Positions 13,634-20,590 of a stretch of DNA of 45,370 bases are shown piece by piece. The notes beneath the pieces were generated by a model. That model was not told the DNA's origin. It ran no database searches and saw only the letters and a program-made list of their open reading frames with translations. Numbering within the stretch: the first letter of the stretch is position 1; each line of letters starts with the position of its first letter. The position numbers were made by a program, and so were the translations under genes. The stretch comes from a virus. The stretch spans positions 1 to 45,370 of the IMG/VR virus record IMGVR_UViG_3300028393_000107; one strand, given 5' to 3'.

Positions 13634-14467
13634 TTACATACTACTTAACATCACCTTTAATTTACGTTTTAATTCTAAAGCACCAGTACGGCACGGCCAG
13701 CCAGTAATTGAATGACAGTTACTACAGTTATTTGGAGTTATTGGATGAACTGCAGGTTTTATACTAGCACCAAGGTAATTACCTACGTGACAGTTTTCGC
13801 ATGTTTCAGTTCCAGTGTGAGTATAAACCCCACCAGCAAAAGAAGAAAATCCAGCTTTATGACAAGTATCGCATGATGCTGCACCAGTTGGGATATGATT
13901 AGAGGGCAATCCCATCGCATTAGTTCCATTATGACAAGTAGCACAGGTACCAACAACAACCCCTATATGCGAGAAACGAGCACCATTCCAATTTGAAGTA
14001 CTATGGCATGCATCACAACTTAATGTAGTTGCTACGTGGTCTTTAGGTTTACCTACCGCATTTTGAGATGTAAATGCTCCGTTGTGGCAGGTCGCACAAC
14101 CTCCAGGTGGGCTTGTAGTTGCATTATGAATCATTGTTGCTCCACTGAATACTGTAGTGGTATGACAAGTAGAACATTCTGCAGAACTTGGAATATGCTG
14201 AACAGTTTTACCAATTGCCGGCGGTCGAGTACCAGAATGGCAAGTAGCGCATAAAGTAGGAGTACCTTTCCATACACCGCTTAGATGGCAACTAGAACAA
14301 CTGCACAATGAAGTAGCATGATATCCAGTTAAACCATATGTACTATGCAGAGGTCGATAAGCTTCACAGATTGAATCTGCTTTAACATCACATGATACCA
14401 AGAATGATAAACACAACAATAATATTGCACCAAATGTAATAACTTTGTGAAACCAATGATTATCCAT
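13634..14467 (-). CDS. nonaheme c-type cytochrome (multiheme, exported)
   Basis: A 277-residue protein with nine CXXCH heme c motifs starting at residues 57, 73, 98, 124, 151, 175, 199, 223 and 248. The mature part has exactly nine further histidines (41, 50, 91, 114, 144, 167, 191, 217, 241), most lying 6-10 residues before a motif, as expected for bis-His hemes. The N-terminus is a signal peptide; LVSC (23-26) could be a lipobox, otherwise cleavage is near A30. The repeat (CATCHNG..A.G.P..HIP) is that of bacterial multiheme cytochromes. Heme attachment would need the host's maturation system. RBS is AGAGG; it is coupled to the porin-like gene. Confidence 0.9.
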   Translation of the reverse strand: MDNHWFHKVITFGAILLLCLSFLVSCDVKADSICEAYRPLHSTYGLTGYHATSLCSCSSCHLSGVWKGTPTLCATCHSGTRPPAIGKTVQHIPSSAECSTCHTTTVFSGATMIHNATTSPPGGCATCHNGAFTSQNAVGKPKDHVATTLSCDACHSTSNWNGARFSHIGVVVGTCATCHNGTNAMGLPSNHIPTGAASCDTCHKAGFSSFAGGVYTHTGTETCENCHVGNYLGASIKPAVHPITPNNCSNCHSITGWPCRTGALELKRKLKVMLSSM

Positions 14468-14494
14468 ACAAACCTCTTTTAGTTGATTGCATAT

Positions 14495-14502
14495 TATTTA
14501 TT
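14495..14502 (-). promoter_or_regulatory. late-promoter-like octamer AATAAATA before the cytochrome
   Basis: Minus-strand AATAAATA lies 28 bases upstream of the cytochrome ATG, straddling the stop of the gene before it. It would give late expression of the cytochrome and porin-like pair. One mismatch from TATAAATA; chance is possible. Confidence 0.35.
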
Positions 14503-15073
14503 AATCCCATAAGTTCCGGAAGTATTTACCAAACAAAATTAATCCATTATCAATGCGTTCACTATGTTTAGTCCAAGCATCTTTATCCCATTTGCAATCT
14601 TTGCCTTCACATGAATAGAATTGTTTTTCCCAGTCATCTTTATTGAGCTCTTCAAAAGACCATATCATTTGATCCATTACCCAATCCCAACGTTTGAAAT
14701 GGTTATCATCAGTATCCCATGAATTTTCTTTTGGACTTGCTGCAGTGCTTCTGAGGTCCTCTGGGACATCTTCATCTTCTACAAATGGTGCGCCATGTTT
14801 AGATTCTTTAAGTTGCTGCAGCATAGGTAGAATGATAGGTGTAAGAGTAGAGTCCATGGACCACGTATCCCATTTATCTATCTTAACATAATCAATTTTA
14901 GGGTCTACTGCATCTAGGAATTTCATCCAAGCAGTACATACAGGCTCAAGTACTTTATTGACTTGTTTTACCCATGGTTCGTCATAATCAATCTCACGCC
15001 AAAAACAGATCTTTTCACAGATCGTATATGGCGAAACCCAATGATATCGATATTTGTTTTTATAGACTATCAT
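14501..15073 (-). CDS. conserved T4-like phage hypothetical protein
   Basis: A 190-residue protein from the ATG at 15073 (MIVYKNKYRYHWVSPYTI); a longer frame starts inside the previous gene. The motif HWVSPYTICEKICFWREIDYD followed by an acidic, Trp-rich C-terminus (RWDWVMDQMIWSFEEL..DDW) is a family I recall from T4-like aquatic phages. Function unknown. It lies just upstream of the cytochrome gene. Confidence 0.65.
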   Translation of the reverse strand: MIVYKNKYRYHWVSPYTICEKICFWREIDYDEPWVKQVNKVLEPVCTAWMKFLDAVDPKIDYVKIDKWDTWSMDSTLTPIILPMLQQLKESKHGAPFVEDEDVPEDLRSTAASPKENSWDTDDNHFKRWDWVMDQMIWSFEELNKDDWEKQFYSCEGKDCKWDKDAWTKHSERIDNGLILFGKYFRNLWD

Positions 15074-15392
15074 AAGCTTCTTTTGGAGGATTATAACTAA
15101 GATCAACTTTCATTGTTGCACCAGTAGGCAATTGATTAACCCAATTTTCTAATATTTGATGCATATATGAACTAGTACCATAAGCTTTCTTATAACAAAT
15201 ATATTTACTACCACTATAGCCAGTAAATTCCAAACGATCACCTAAATCTTCTTCTTTAACATTACCTGAATTTAACTTCCATGAGTCTCCAACTTCAAAC
15301 CCACCATACCACCCTGCAAATACTTTCTTAAGTATTTCAGTACCATTATTAATTTCTAAGACAACCCACCTGTCTGGTGTATATTGTTCCAT
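15060..15392 (-). CDS. conserved phage hypothetical protein
   Basis: A 110-residue protein (MEQYTPDRWVVLEINNG...). A beta-rich fold with WYGGFEVGDSWKLNSG and YICYKKAYGTSSY. It overlaps the following gene by 14 bases and begins after a GGGAGT ribosome-binding site just past the tRNA terminator. I recall similar proteins in other phages but know no function. Confidence 0.62.
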   Translation of the reverse strand: MEQYTPDRWVVLEINNGTEILKKVFAGWYGGFEVGDSWKLNSGNVKEEDLGDRLEFTGYSGSKYICYKKAYGTSSYMHQILENWVNQLPTGATMKVDLSYNPPKEAYDSL

Positions 15393-15404
15393 AATGACTC
15401 CCTA

Positions 15405-15450
15405 TAATAAAAGAACTCCCAAGCCATCCTATTAAGCAATGGATGGGAGC
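15405..15450 (-). terminator. terminator after the tRNA cluster
   Basis: On the minus strand CTCCC ... GGGAG enclose an inner ATCC/GGAT pairing, followed by TTCTTTTATTATA. It lies ten bases after the tRNA-Tyr 3' end and before the 110-residue gene. Confidence 0.6.
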
Positions 15451-15459
15451 CGTGTTAAT

Positions 15460-15545
15460 TGGTGGAGGAGATAGGAATCGAACCTATTCACCCAGTGAGA
15501 ACGGATTTACAGTCCGCCGCGACTCTCCTACTTCGCCGCTCCTCC
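15460..15545 (-). tRNA. tRNA-Tyr (GUA) with long variable arm and encoded CCA
   Basis: Acceptor GGAGGAG/CTCCTCC, discriminator A, encoded CCA (15460-15462), anticodon stem around CTGTAAA with anticodon GTA (15508-15510), a long class II variable arm and T-arm loop TTCGATT. Last of three adjacent tRNAs, in transcription order Met, Trp, Tyr. Confidence 0.93.
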
Positions 15546-15551
15546 AAAAAC

Positions 15552-15625
15552 TGGCTACGATGCACGGACTTGAACCGCGACTAAAGGTTTTGGAGACCAT
15601 TGTGCTGCCATTACACTACACCGTA
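15552..15625 (-). tRNA. tRNA-Trp (CCA) with encoded CCA end
   Basis: Acceptor TACGGTG/CATCGTA, discriminator G (the Trp identity base), encoded CCA (15552-15554), D-stem GTGT/GCAC and T-loop TTCAAGT. The anticodon loop CTCCAAA gives anticodon CCA (15591-15593). The anticodon stem ATGGT/ACCTT has one T-T mismatch, a mild oddity. Confidence 0.9.
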
Positions 15626-15627
15626 CT

Positions 15628-15702
15628 TGGTTGCGGGAGACGGATTCGAACCGCCGATCTACAGCTTATGAGACTGTCGAGTTGCCACTTCTCCACCCCG
15701 CG
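15628..15702 (-). tRNA. tRNA-Met (CAU) with initiator-like acceptor end
   Basis: Starts CGCGGGG and ends TCCCGCA-A-CCA, so base 1 (C) faces base 72 (A), the unpaired hallmark of bacterial initiator tRNA. G2:C71, C3:G70 and A11:T24, all formylation determinants, are also present. The anticodon stem ACAGT/GCTGT lacks the three G:C pairs of initiators. Anticodon CAT at 15668-15670. It may act as initiator, elongator or a hybrid. Confidence 0.92.
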
Positions 15703-15707
15703 ATAAC

Positions 15708-15857
15708 TTATTTACTTTCGTTCAATAAAACTTTTTCAGTTGAATTTTGTTTAGCTACTTCTTGTAGCTTAGCAATATATTCTTCATTAGTTAGTTTATG
15801 CATACCTTCGCAGAAACCAGTTAAACTACGACCACAAGTACAAACTTTTGCTTCCAT
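15708..15857 (-). CDS. CDGSH-like small iron-sulfur-type protein
   Basis: A 49-residue protein (MEAKVCTCGRSLTGFCEGMH...) carrying C-x-C-x2-S-x4-C-E-G-x-H, one residue shorter than the CDGSH [2Fe-2S] ligand motif. A related phage family reads CGRSPTG.C.G.H. All ligand-type residues (three Cys, one His) are present, so metal or Fe-S binding is plausible but unproven. It ends six bases before the tRNA-Met gene and begins after an AGGAGA ribosome-binding site. Confidence 0.68.
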   Translation of the reverse strand: MEAKVCTCGRSLTGFCEGMHKLTNEEYIAKLQEVAKQNSTEKVLLNESK

Positions 15858-15865
15858 ACTATCTC

Positions 15866-16051
15866 CTATAGACCTAAGTCTTCTAGACTTTCTATAACAG
15901 AATCAATTTCTTTTTCAACAACTGATTCTCTACTTACATTTTTACGATTTGCAAAAATGGCATCGCTTTCTTTTGGACCTTTATATTCCAAAGTTTGAAC
16001 TTCACCACCATTGTCAAAGAATTCTTTTAATGCTTGATCAAATGTGCTCAC
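15866..16051 (-). CDS. small acidic hypothetical protein with GTG start
   Basis: Sixty-one residues (STFDQALKEFFDNGGEVQTLEYKG after the initiator). The start codon is GTG, adjacent to the upstream TAG stop. The EFFDNGGEVQTLEYKGPKES motif resembles small beta-hairpin phage proteins; ends in an acidic helix. Function unknown. Confidence 0.58.
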   Translation of the reverse strand: MSTFDQALKEFFDNGGEVQTLEYKGPKESDAIFANRKNVSRESVVEKEIDSVIESLEDLGL

Positions 16052-16266
16052 TATTTATACCCCTTAAATACGGTTTCTTTTAATGGAATTGAAACAAATT
16101 TACGATATCTTTTGTCTAATTTTTGTTTAGTTGCATAATAGATAGGTTCGCCTTCTCCCCATTTTTGATAGGCAATTGGGCGGGATCCTTCCATTAAGTA
16201 TACATGGTTAGGTTGACGATAATCAACCTTCCATTCAGTAATTTCTTTAATGACTTCGAGTGTCAT
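16051..16266 (-). CDS. conserved phage hypothetical protein
   Basis: Seventy-one residues from the ATG at 16266 (MTLEVIKEITEWKVDYRQPNH); the longer frame overlaps the upstream gene and is not used. NHVYLMEGSRPIAYQKWGEGEPIYY and KQKLDKRYRKF recall a small family of T4-like phages. One base separates it from the upstream stop. Function unknown. Confidence 0.62.
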   Translation of the reverse strand: MTLEVIKEITEWKVDYRQPNHVYLMEGSRPIAYQKWGEGEPIYYATKQKLDKRYRKFVSIPLKETVFKGYK

Positions 16267-16267
16267 A

Positions 16268-16618
16268 TTATTTAGAGAAGTACATTTTAGCTTGTGCTTC
16301 TGAACATTTGAATTTCTTACCAGCATTTTCAAAGATGTACGGGTATGCTTTACCACGTGTGTTATAACCAACTAAAGTTTTACCACACTTAGAAGTCTTA
16401 ACAAGACCTTTAGTAACCATCATGAACTCTAACACTGAGTCCTCTTTAGTTTTTGCACCTTTAACTTTAGCTTCCATTTTAGTAGTGAAAGATCCTTCAT
16501 TGAAACTGATGTTACCAATCTTAATTTCAATACCGTTTTCTTTTGCATAAGAAGACAAGATAGCTGAGATGTCTTCACGGATGTTTTTAAGGTTTGCTTT
16601 GTCGAATTTTGTAATCAT
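16268..16618 (-). CDS. hypothetical early protein, 116 residues
   Basis: Start taken at MITKFDKANLKNIREDI; the preceding MRRKYI is only the leader ribosome-binding region GAGAAGGAAATATATT. Lys-rich, with IKIGNISFNEGSFTTKMEAKV and a C-terminal RGKAYPYIFENAGKKFKCS. First gene after early promoter 7. I recall the family from phages, without a function. Confidence 0.62.
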   Translation of the reverse strand: MITKFDKANLKNIREDISAILSSYAKENGIEIKIGNISFNEGSFTTKMEAKVKGAKTKEDSVLEFMMVTKGLVKTSKCGKTLVGYNTRGKAYPYIFENAGKKFKCSEAQAKMYFSK

Positions 16619-16654
16619 AATATATTTCCTTCTCAATTAATTTAATATAAAGCT

Positions 16655-16683
16655 ATTATACACTAAATAAGAATTAAAGTACA
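16655..16683 (-). promoter_or_regulatory. early-type promoter 7 (TGTACT variant)
   Basis: Minus-strand TGTACT (16678-16683), 17-bp spacer, TATAAT (16655-16660), context GTGTGTACTTTAATTC. Confidence 0.78.
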
Positions 16684-16710
16684 CACTTATTTAGTGTTTT
16701 TGCAAAATAA

Positions 16711-17637
16711 TTATGCAGCCATTGCTAATAATTCATCAGCGATCTCAATCTTACGTTGAGAGTTAGCACCAAACCATGAGTTGAACAAACGATTGTTTTG
16801 ATTACGGCCAGCTTCCCAATCAGAGTACTGAGTGAAAGCATTTAGTAAACCGAATGCAGTACCTTTTGCAGACTCTAGATCAGCACCTAATGCATCACCA
16901 TTAAATAACTCTAAGATACGAGCTGGTTGACGACCAAGATTGATCTCGTTATTGTCAAAGATCTTAGCAAGGAAGTCATTAGCTTGTTTAGAAGACATCT
17001 TCATTTGAGCTAAAGCTTTCATTGCAGCAGTATGTGAAGCAAGAGATTCGTATACACCTTCAAGCTTAAGTTTAGCTTGACCAGCATCGAATACTGAGTT
17101 GTGACGAATAACTACGTCAGCTTTACCTTGAGTAGCCATTGACAATGTGTTATTACATACTACACGAACTGTAGTTAAACGAGCTTGTGTAGCTAATGAA
17201 CCATCACATGAAGATGATAGAAGGATGTAAGGCTTGCTGATATCGCCAGCAATGTTGATCTCGCCGTCAATTTTAGCCATTGCCCAATAACGTTTACCGT
17301 CATGTAGAACACCAGCAGTTTCCAACTTAGCAGTACCTTCAACGTAATCTGCAAAGAATTCCAACACTTCACGTGGTTGAACTAATTTGTAGTTGTTTGA
17401 TACTACTGAAAGACCTACTTCTGTATCCTTACGGTATACGATGTTCTTGTTATTAAGAACAATATTACCATTTTGAACTGGAACTGTATCCAATTCGAAA
17501 TCCAAACCAGAAGCTTGAGCCCAAGTTTCCATGTCTGAGTTTTCGTCTAGCTTAGCGCCTAGACCGTGCCAAGGAGTTTCACCTACATAAGCCATTGCGT
17601 CTGCTCCAGCTGCTGTTTTTGCAATTTCATGTGCCAT
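16711..17637 (-). CDS. DUF932 phage/plasmid-like protein
   Basis: A protein of 308 residues starting MAHEIAKTAAGADAMAYVGETPWHGLG, the standard N-terminus of the DUF932/TIGR03299 family. An ATG two codons upstream is closer to the GGAG than usual. Members occur on phages and plasmids; a role in recombination or anti-defence has been suggested but is not settled. It is a single gene under early promoter 8 with strong spacing, so probably highly expressed early. Confidence 0.82.
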   Translation of the reverse strand: MAHEIAKTAAGADAMAYVGETPWHGLGAKLDENSDMETWAQASGLDFELDTVPVQNGNIVLNNKNIVYRKDTEVGLSVVSNNYKLVQPREVLEFFADYVEGTAKLETAGVLHDGKRYWAMAKIDGEINIAGDISKPYILLSSSCDGSLATQARLTTVRVVCNNTLSMATQGKADVVIRHNSVFDAGQAKLKLEGVYESLASHTAAMKALAQMKMSSKQANDFLAKIFDNNEINLGRQPARILELFNGDALGADLESAKGTAFGLLNAFTQYSDWEAGRNQNNRLFNSWFGANSQRKIEIADELLAMAA

Positions 17638-17679
17638 AATCATAATCTCCGTTTAGTTATTTAATCAATTTAAGATACT

Positions 17680-17708
17680 ATTATAAGCTAAACACGAATT
17701 AATGTACA
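17680..17708 (-). promoter_or_regulatory. early-type promoter 8
   Basis: TGTACA (17703-17708), 17-bp spacer, TATAAT (17680-17685) on the minus strand. Unlike the others its -35 box is part of a perfect inverted repeat (17704-17736). Confidence 0.8.
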
Positions 17709-17736
17709 CTACTTTTTGCAATTATTTGTAGTGTAC
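17704..17736. repeat. 9-bp perfect inverted repeat overlapping the DUF932 promoter
   Basis: GTACACTAC (17704-17712) and GTAGTGTAC (17728-17736) with a 15-base loop. The near arm overlaps the -35 box of promoter 8. It may be an operator, or a weak terminator of the small ORF before it. Confidence 0.6.
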
Positions 17737-17823
17737 CCAAAAATTAGCTATGATATGAATGCATGTCACCATTTCCATACTTCTCATTACCCACCAAATC
17801 TTATCACGCTCTGGGTGTTTCAT
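17722..17823 (-). CDS. possible 33-residue protein
   Basis: ATG at 17823 (MKHPERDKIWWVMRSMEMVT), inside the end of the 56-residue ORF, in another frame. Trp/Met-rich. Its end lies in the inverted repeat. Coupling makes it plausible, but the length alone gives weak support. Confidence 0.35.
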   Translation of the reverse strand: MKHPERDKIWWVMRSMEMVTCIHIIANFWVHYK

Positions 17824-17974
17824 CAGAAGGCCAATCTAAAATTACACGAATAAAACCTAATTCAATAATCACTGCATTTGCTTCTAAATAAAAATGTACA
17901 CCAATACCAAAACCTACAATTAGTTCTACATTAATTAATAACTCTGACTTACCAAATGGACCGAAACTTAACAT
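17804..17974 (-). CDS. 56-residue hypothetical protein
   Basis: ATG at 17974 (MLSFGPFGKSELLINVELIVG) after AAGGGA. Mostly hydrophobic beta-type segments, ending DETPRA. It fills much of the 394-base interval between the DUF932 gene and the DUF6433-like gene. Function unknown. Confidence 0.5.
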   Translation of the reverse strand: MLSFGPFGKSELLINVELIVGFGIGVHFYLEANAVIIELGFIRVILDWPSDETPRA

Positions 17975-18037
17975 ATAATCCCTTCACTTTACGGAAGAAT
18001 TTTTTCATAGGAGTAACAGGCTCTTCCTTCACTTTTA

Positions 18038-18496
18038 CTACTCTGCTGCTCCTATAGCTTTTTTTGATTTTTCTACTTTCTTTGGCTTTTCAGGAGGAAC
18101 ATTGGTTACAAACCCACAATCATAAACTAATTGATGAGTGATATTAGGATACTGTGCGGTTAAAGTTTGATCCTTAATTGAGATTAATAGTTCAGCCTCA
18201 GATGGATGAACGTTCTCAAGCAATTGAATAAACTTATCTTCACGTGTAATTGGTTTTAAATCTGCTCGGCAAAATACGTAGAATGTACGTAACTCTTGAC
18301 GTAAGATTGCATAACTCATACCAAGAGGGGCTGCATCCTTCTTATAAGGAGGTTCTCCTTCAGGTAATAGGAACCTAAATGCTGGATCAAACGCATGTTT
18401 AAACAAAGTAGTAAATGAGCCATCGCCTCTATACTGCTGCAGCATTTCCGGATTATTGTTAATTTCTGTTAAAATTTCAGGTAAATATTTTTGCAT
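18038..18496 (-). CDS. DUF6433-like conserved T4-like phage protein
   Basis: A 152-residue protein. ALFKHAFD-type N-terminus, then FRFLLPEGEPPYKKDAAPLGMS, YAILRQELRTFYVF and REDKFIQLLENVHPSEAELLISIKD match a family I recall as DUF6433 in cyanophages. Function unknown; it adjoins RNase H as in those phages, suggesting a replication-linked role. The C-terminus is a Lys/Pro-rich tail. Confidence 0.72.
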   Translation of the reverse strand: MQKYLPEILTEINNNPEMLQQYRGDGSFTTLFKHAFDPAFRFLLPEGEPPYKKDAAPLGMSYAILRQELRTFYVFCRADLKPITREDKFIQLLENVHPSEAELLISIKDQTLTAQYPNITHQLVYDCGFVTNVPPEKPKKVEKSKKAIGAAE

Positions 18497-18497
18497 A

Positions 18498-19403
18498 TTA
18501 AAATTCCTCTATTTCATCTAATAAAAGACTACATTTATTTTTAATAAGATAATTCATAATTGACATCTTATCACCATTAACCTTTTTGGTTATATAGGTA
18601 TCTATAATAGATTTAGATACATCTTCTGGAATAAATTCAAAGTCAACTAGTTTTTGGTTACGATCCCAATTGCGGCGCTGATCATCATTTTCACAAGCAT
18701 CTCTACCAATTTCAATAAATCTTGCAAGCTTCTTAGCAGTCACAGGAGTTTGGCGATCTTCAGAATTAATAAACACATCATCTTTACTAAACATATTCGG
18801 AATGCCATCACCGCCATCGCCTCGTACAATATGTTCAATTAAGTATTCACCTAACTTGCCACCTTCTACAAACTTCTTTTGCATAGGTGACCACTGACGA
18901 ACATTAGAATACTTTTGTAATTGCTTAAAGTCTTTATCAGATGAAACGATAAGTACGTCCTGGGGCTCTTCTATGAGTCCTTGAGATACAAATCCATTCG
19001 ATTGAGTCCACTTAGTCAGTGTGGCAATAACATCATCAGCTTCACAGCGTTCTACGTTAATGACCTTATATGGAAAGTATTGATCTAGGTCTTCACGCAT
19101 GGCAGCAAGAGTTTCAAATACAAATTTCCAATCGAGGTCAGACTTATCTCTAGCCTTAGCACGACCAGCTTTATAGTATTGAAAGACTTCCTTGCGCCAG
19201 TAGTTACGACCATCACAAGCAATAACTAATTCACCATACTGTTTACCATACTTCTTTTTATAGAATTTAATGGATGTTAGTACAGCATGTCGAATGATAT
19301 TAACTGAGTCAGCAATACGTTCTTGTTTGAGGTTACGAGTCAAGTCCGCCTGAAAGGCAAAGATGTTTGATAACACTACTTGATTGTAGTCCAATATAAT
19401 CAT
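18498..19403 (-). CDS. rnh: T4-type RNase H (5'-3' exonuclease, FEN-1 family)
   Basis: A 301-residue protein with the acidic metal-site motifs of the family: MIILDYNQ, ACDGRNYWRKEV, ERCEADDVIA, VSSDKDFKQL and RGDGGDGIPNM. T4 RNase H (305 residues) removes RNA primers and adjacent DNA from lagging strands together with gp32. It overlaps the upstream gene by one base, and the DsbA-like gene lies nearby as in T4. Confidence 0.87.
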   Translation of the reverse strand: MIILDYNQVVLSNIFAFQADLTRNLKQERIADSVNIIRHAVLTSIKFYKKKYGKQYGELVIACDGRNYWRKEVFQYYKAGRAKARDKSDLDWKFVFETLAAMREDLDQYFPYKVINVERCEADDVIATLTKWTQSNGFVSQGLIEEPQDVLIVSSDKDFKQLQKYSNVRQWSPMQKKFVEGGKLGEYLIEHIVRGDGGDGIPNMFSKDDVFINSEDRQTPVTAKKLARFIEIGRDACENDDQRRNWDRNQKLVDFEFIPEDVSKSIIDTYITKKVNGDKMSIMNYLIKNKCSLLLDEIEEF

Positions 19404-20530
19404 TATAAAACCCTCAATAAGATAGTGTCTGAGTTGATTCGACCATTCATCTTAGTAGTTACTGTTGTAAGCTTACTTAAGATCTTCTGTAGTTGCATCT
19501 TACCACCTTTCATTACTTCATCAATGGTAATTGCAGGTTTACGTAATCCATTCTGAGCACTGACTTCAGGATCCCATCCTAACAGACTGGTACCCTTCAC
19601 ACTAAACCCACTAGAACCTGTTGCATAGTAGACTCCAAGCTTTTTGTTCTTAGTGTTATAGATCCATAATTGGCTAGCACCTACAATCTTAGTAGGATGG
19701 ATACTAGTAAGACCTAATTCAGAGAATTCCTGTAAGAACTGCATCTTAGCTACTTGATGGCCAGCTGGTTTTTCTTTACGTTTACGTGGTGCTCGTGTTG
19801 CTTTAACTACAAGAGCATGGCCTTCAGCGTCAGAAACGATTGCTTCTACAAGTGATTGGAATTTTTTGAGTTGTGCATTAGTTAGGAAGTTATAGCCTTC
19901 AACTAATTGTTCATCATCATCAATCATTGTCTCATTGATCTCACTCAACAGACGCTTGTAGAAGTCACCGATCTTTCGAGTAACTGCAGTAGATAAACCA
20001 TTCTTAGCAATGTATGCCTTAAGAGAAAAGTCTGATGATTTGTTCTTAGCAAACTTATCAATCTCGTAATCAATTTCAGCCATGTGCTTACGTGCTACTT
20101 CAGTTACTCTGTCCATTACTGATGGTACAGAAGGAGCATCTTTCTTTTCTTCGATCTTCTCTGCAAGTTTCTCAGTATACTTTGCTTTGATATTGGCAAG
20201 ACGTGCACCAATAATTGCTTTATGTTCTTCAGATAGATATTCGCCACGAGTATTCAATCGCATCAGGATTGACATTTGATTTGTCTCATGATCTGATGCA
20301 AGATTGAAGTACTTGATGTAATCATCTAACTTATTGAGCTTGAGGTACTCAATACCATACTTAGTTAAACGTGATGACTCCTCATTGGCATTATACCAAT
20401 TAAGAGCTAGCATTAATTCAACTTTGTAATTCTTTTCTGATACAAGTGGTTCACCTGCACCACCACGCATCATTGATGTAGCCTTTTCTAACTTATTACG
20501 CTTACGTTCTAATTGGGCTTCAGTTGCCAT
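19403..20530 (-). CDS. conserved T4-like phage hypothetical protein, 375 residues
   Basis: Starts MATEAQLERKRNKLEKATSM. A helical N-terminal two thirds with ELMLALNWYNANEES and YLKLNKLDDYIKYFN, a basic linker (TRAPRKRKEKPAGHQ) and a beta-rich C-terminal domain with SQLWIYNTKNKKLGVYY. I recall homologues beside rnh in T4-like aquatic phages. Function unknown; the basic linker suggests nucleic-acid binding. First gene after early promoter 9 and probably co-transcribed with rnh. Confidence 0.7.
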   Translation of the reverse strand: MATEAQLERKRNKLEKATSMMRGGAGEPLVSEKNYKVELMLALNWYNANEESSRLTKYGIEYLKLNKLDDYIKYFNLASDHETNQMSILMRLNTRGEYLSEEHKAIIGARLANIKAKYTEKLAEKIEEKKDAPSVPSVMDRVTEVARKHMAEIDYEIDKFAKNKSSDFSLKAYIAKNGLSTAVTRKIGDFYKRLLSEINETMIDDDEQLVEGYNFLTNAQLKKFQSLVEAIVSDAEGHALVVKATRAPRKRKEKPAGHQVAKMQFLQEFSELGLTSIHPTKIVGASQLWIYNTKNKKLGVYYATGSSGFSVKGTSLLGWDPEVSAQNGLRKPAITIDEVMKGGKMQLQKILSKLTTVTTKMNGRINSDTILLRVL

Positions 20531-20558
20531 GAGAGTCTCCTTGACTAATTAAGATACT

Positions 20559-20587
20559 ATTATATAACAAAGCCCAATTAATGTACA
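20559..20587 (-). promoter_or_regulatory. early-type promoter 9
   Basis: TGTACA (20582-20587), 17-bp spacer, TATAAT (20559-20564) on the minus strand, context TAGTGTACATTAATTGG. Drives the 375-residue gene and rnh. Confidence 0.8.
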
Positions 20588-20590
20588 CTA

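Noticed and set aside
15443-15897. Two plus-strand reading frames of 87 and 88 codons
   Set aside because: They run through the three minus-strand tRNA genes and contain their reverse complements; they are shadows.
16052-16059. Exact TATAAATA on the minus strand
   Set aside because: It is the last codons of the 71-residue gene (G-Y-K-stop) and lies one base before the GTG start, so transcription would begin inside the next gene. Probably coincidental.
18001-18037. Possible 19- to 27-codon ORF (MKKFFRKVKGLYVKF...) between the DUF6433-like and 56-residue genes
   Set aside because: No convincing independent start; it overlaps the ribosome-binding region of the next ORF and is too short to support.
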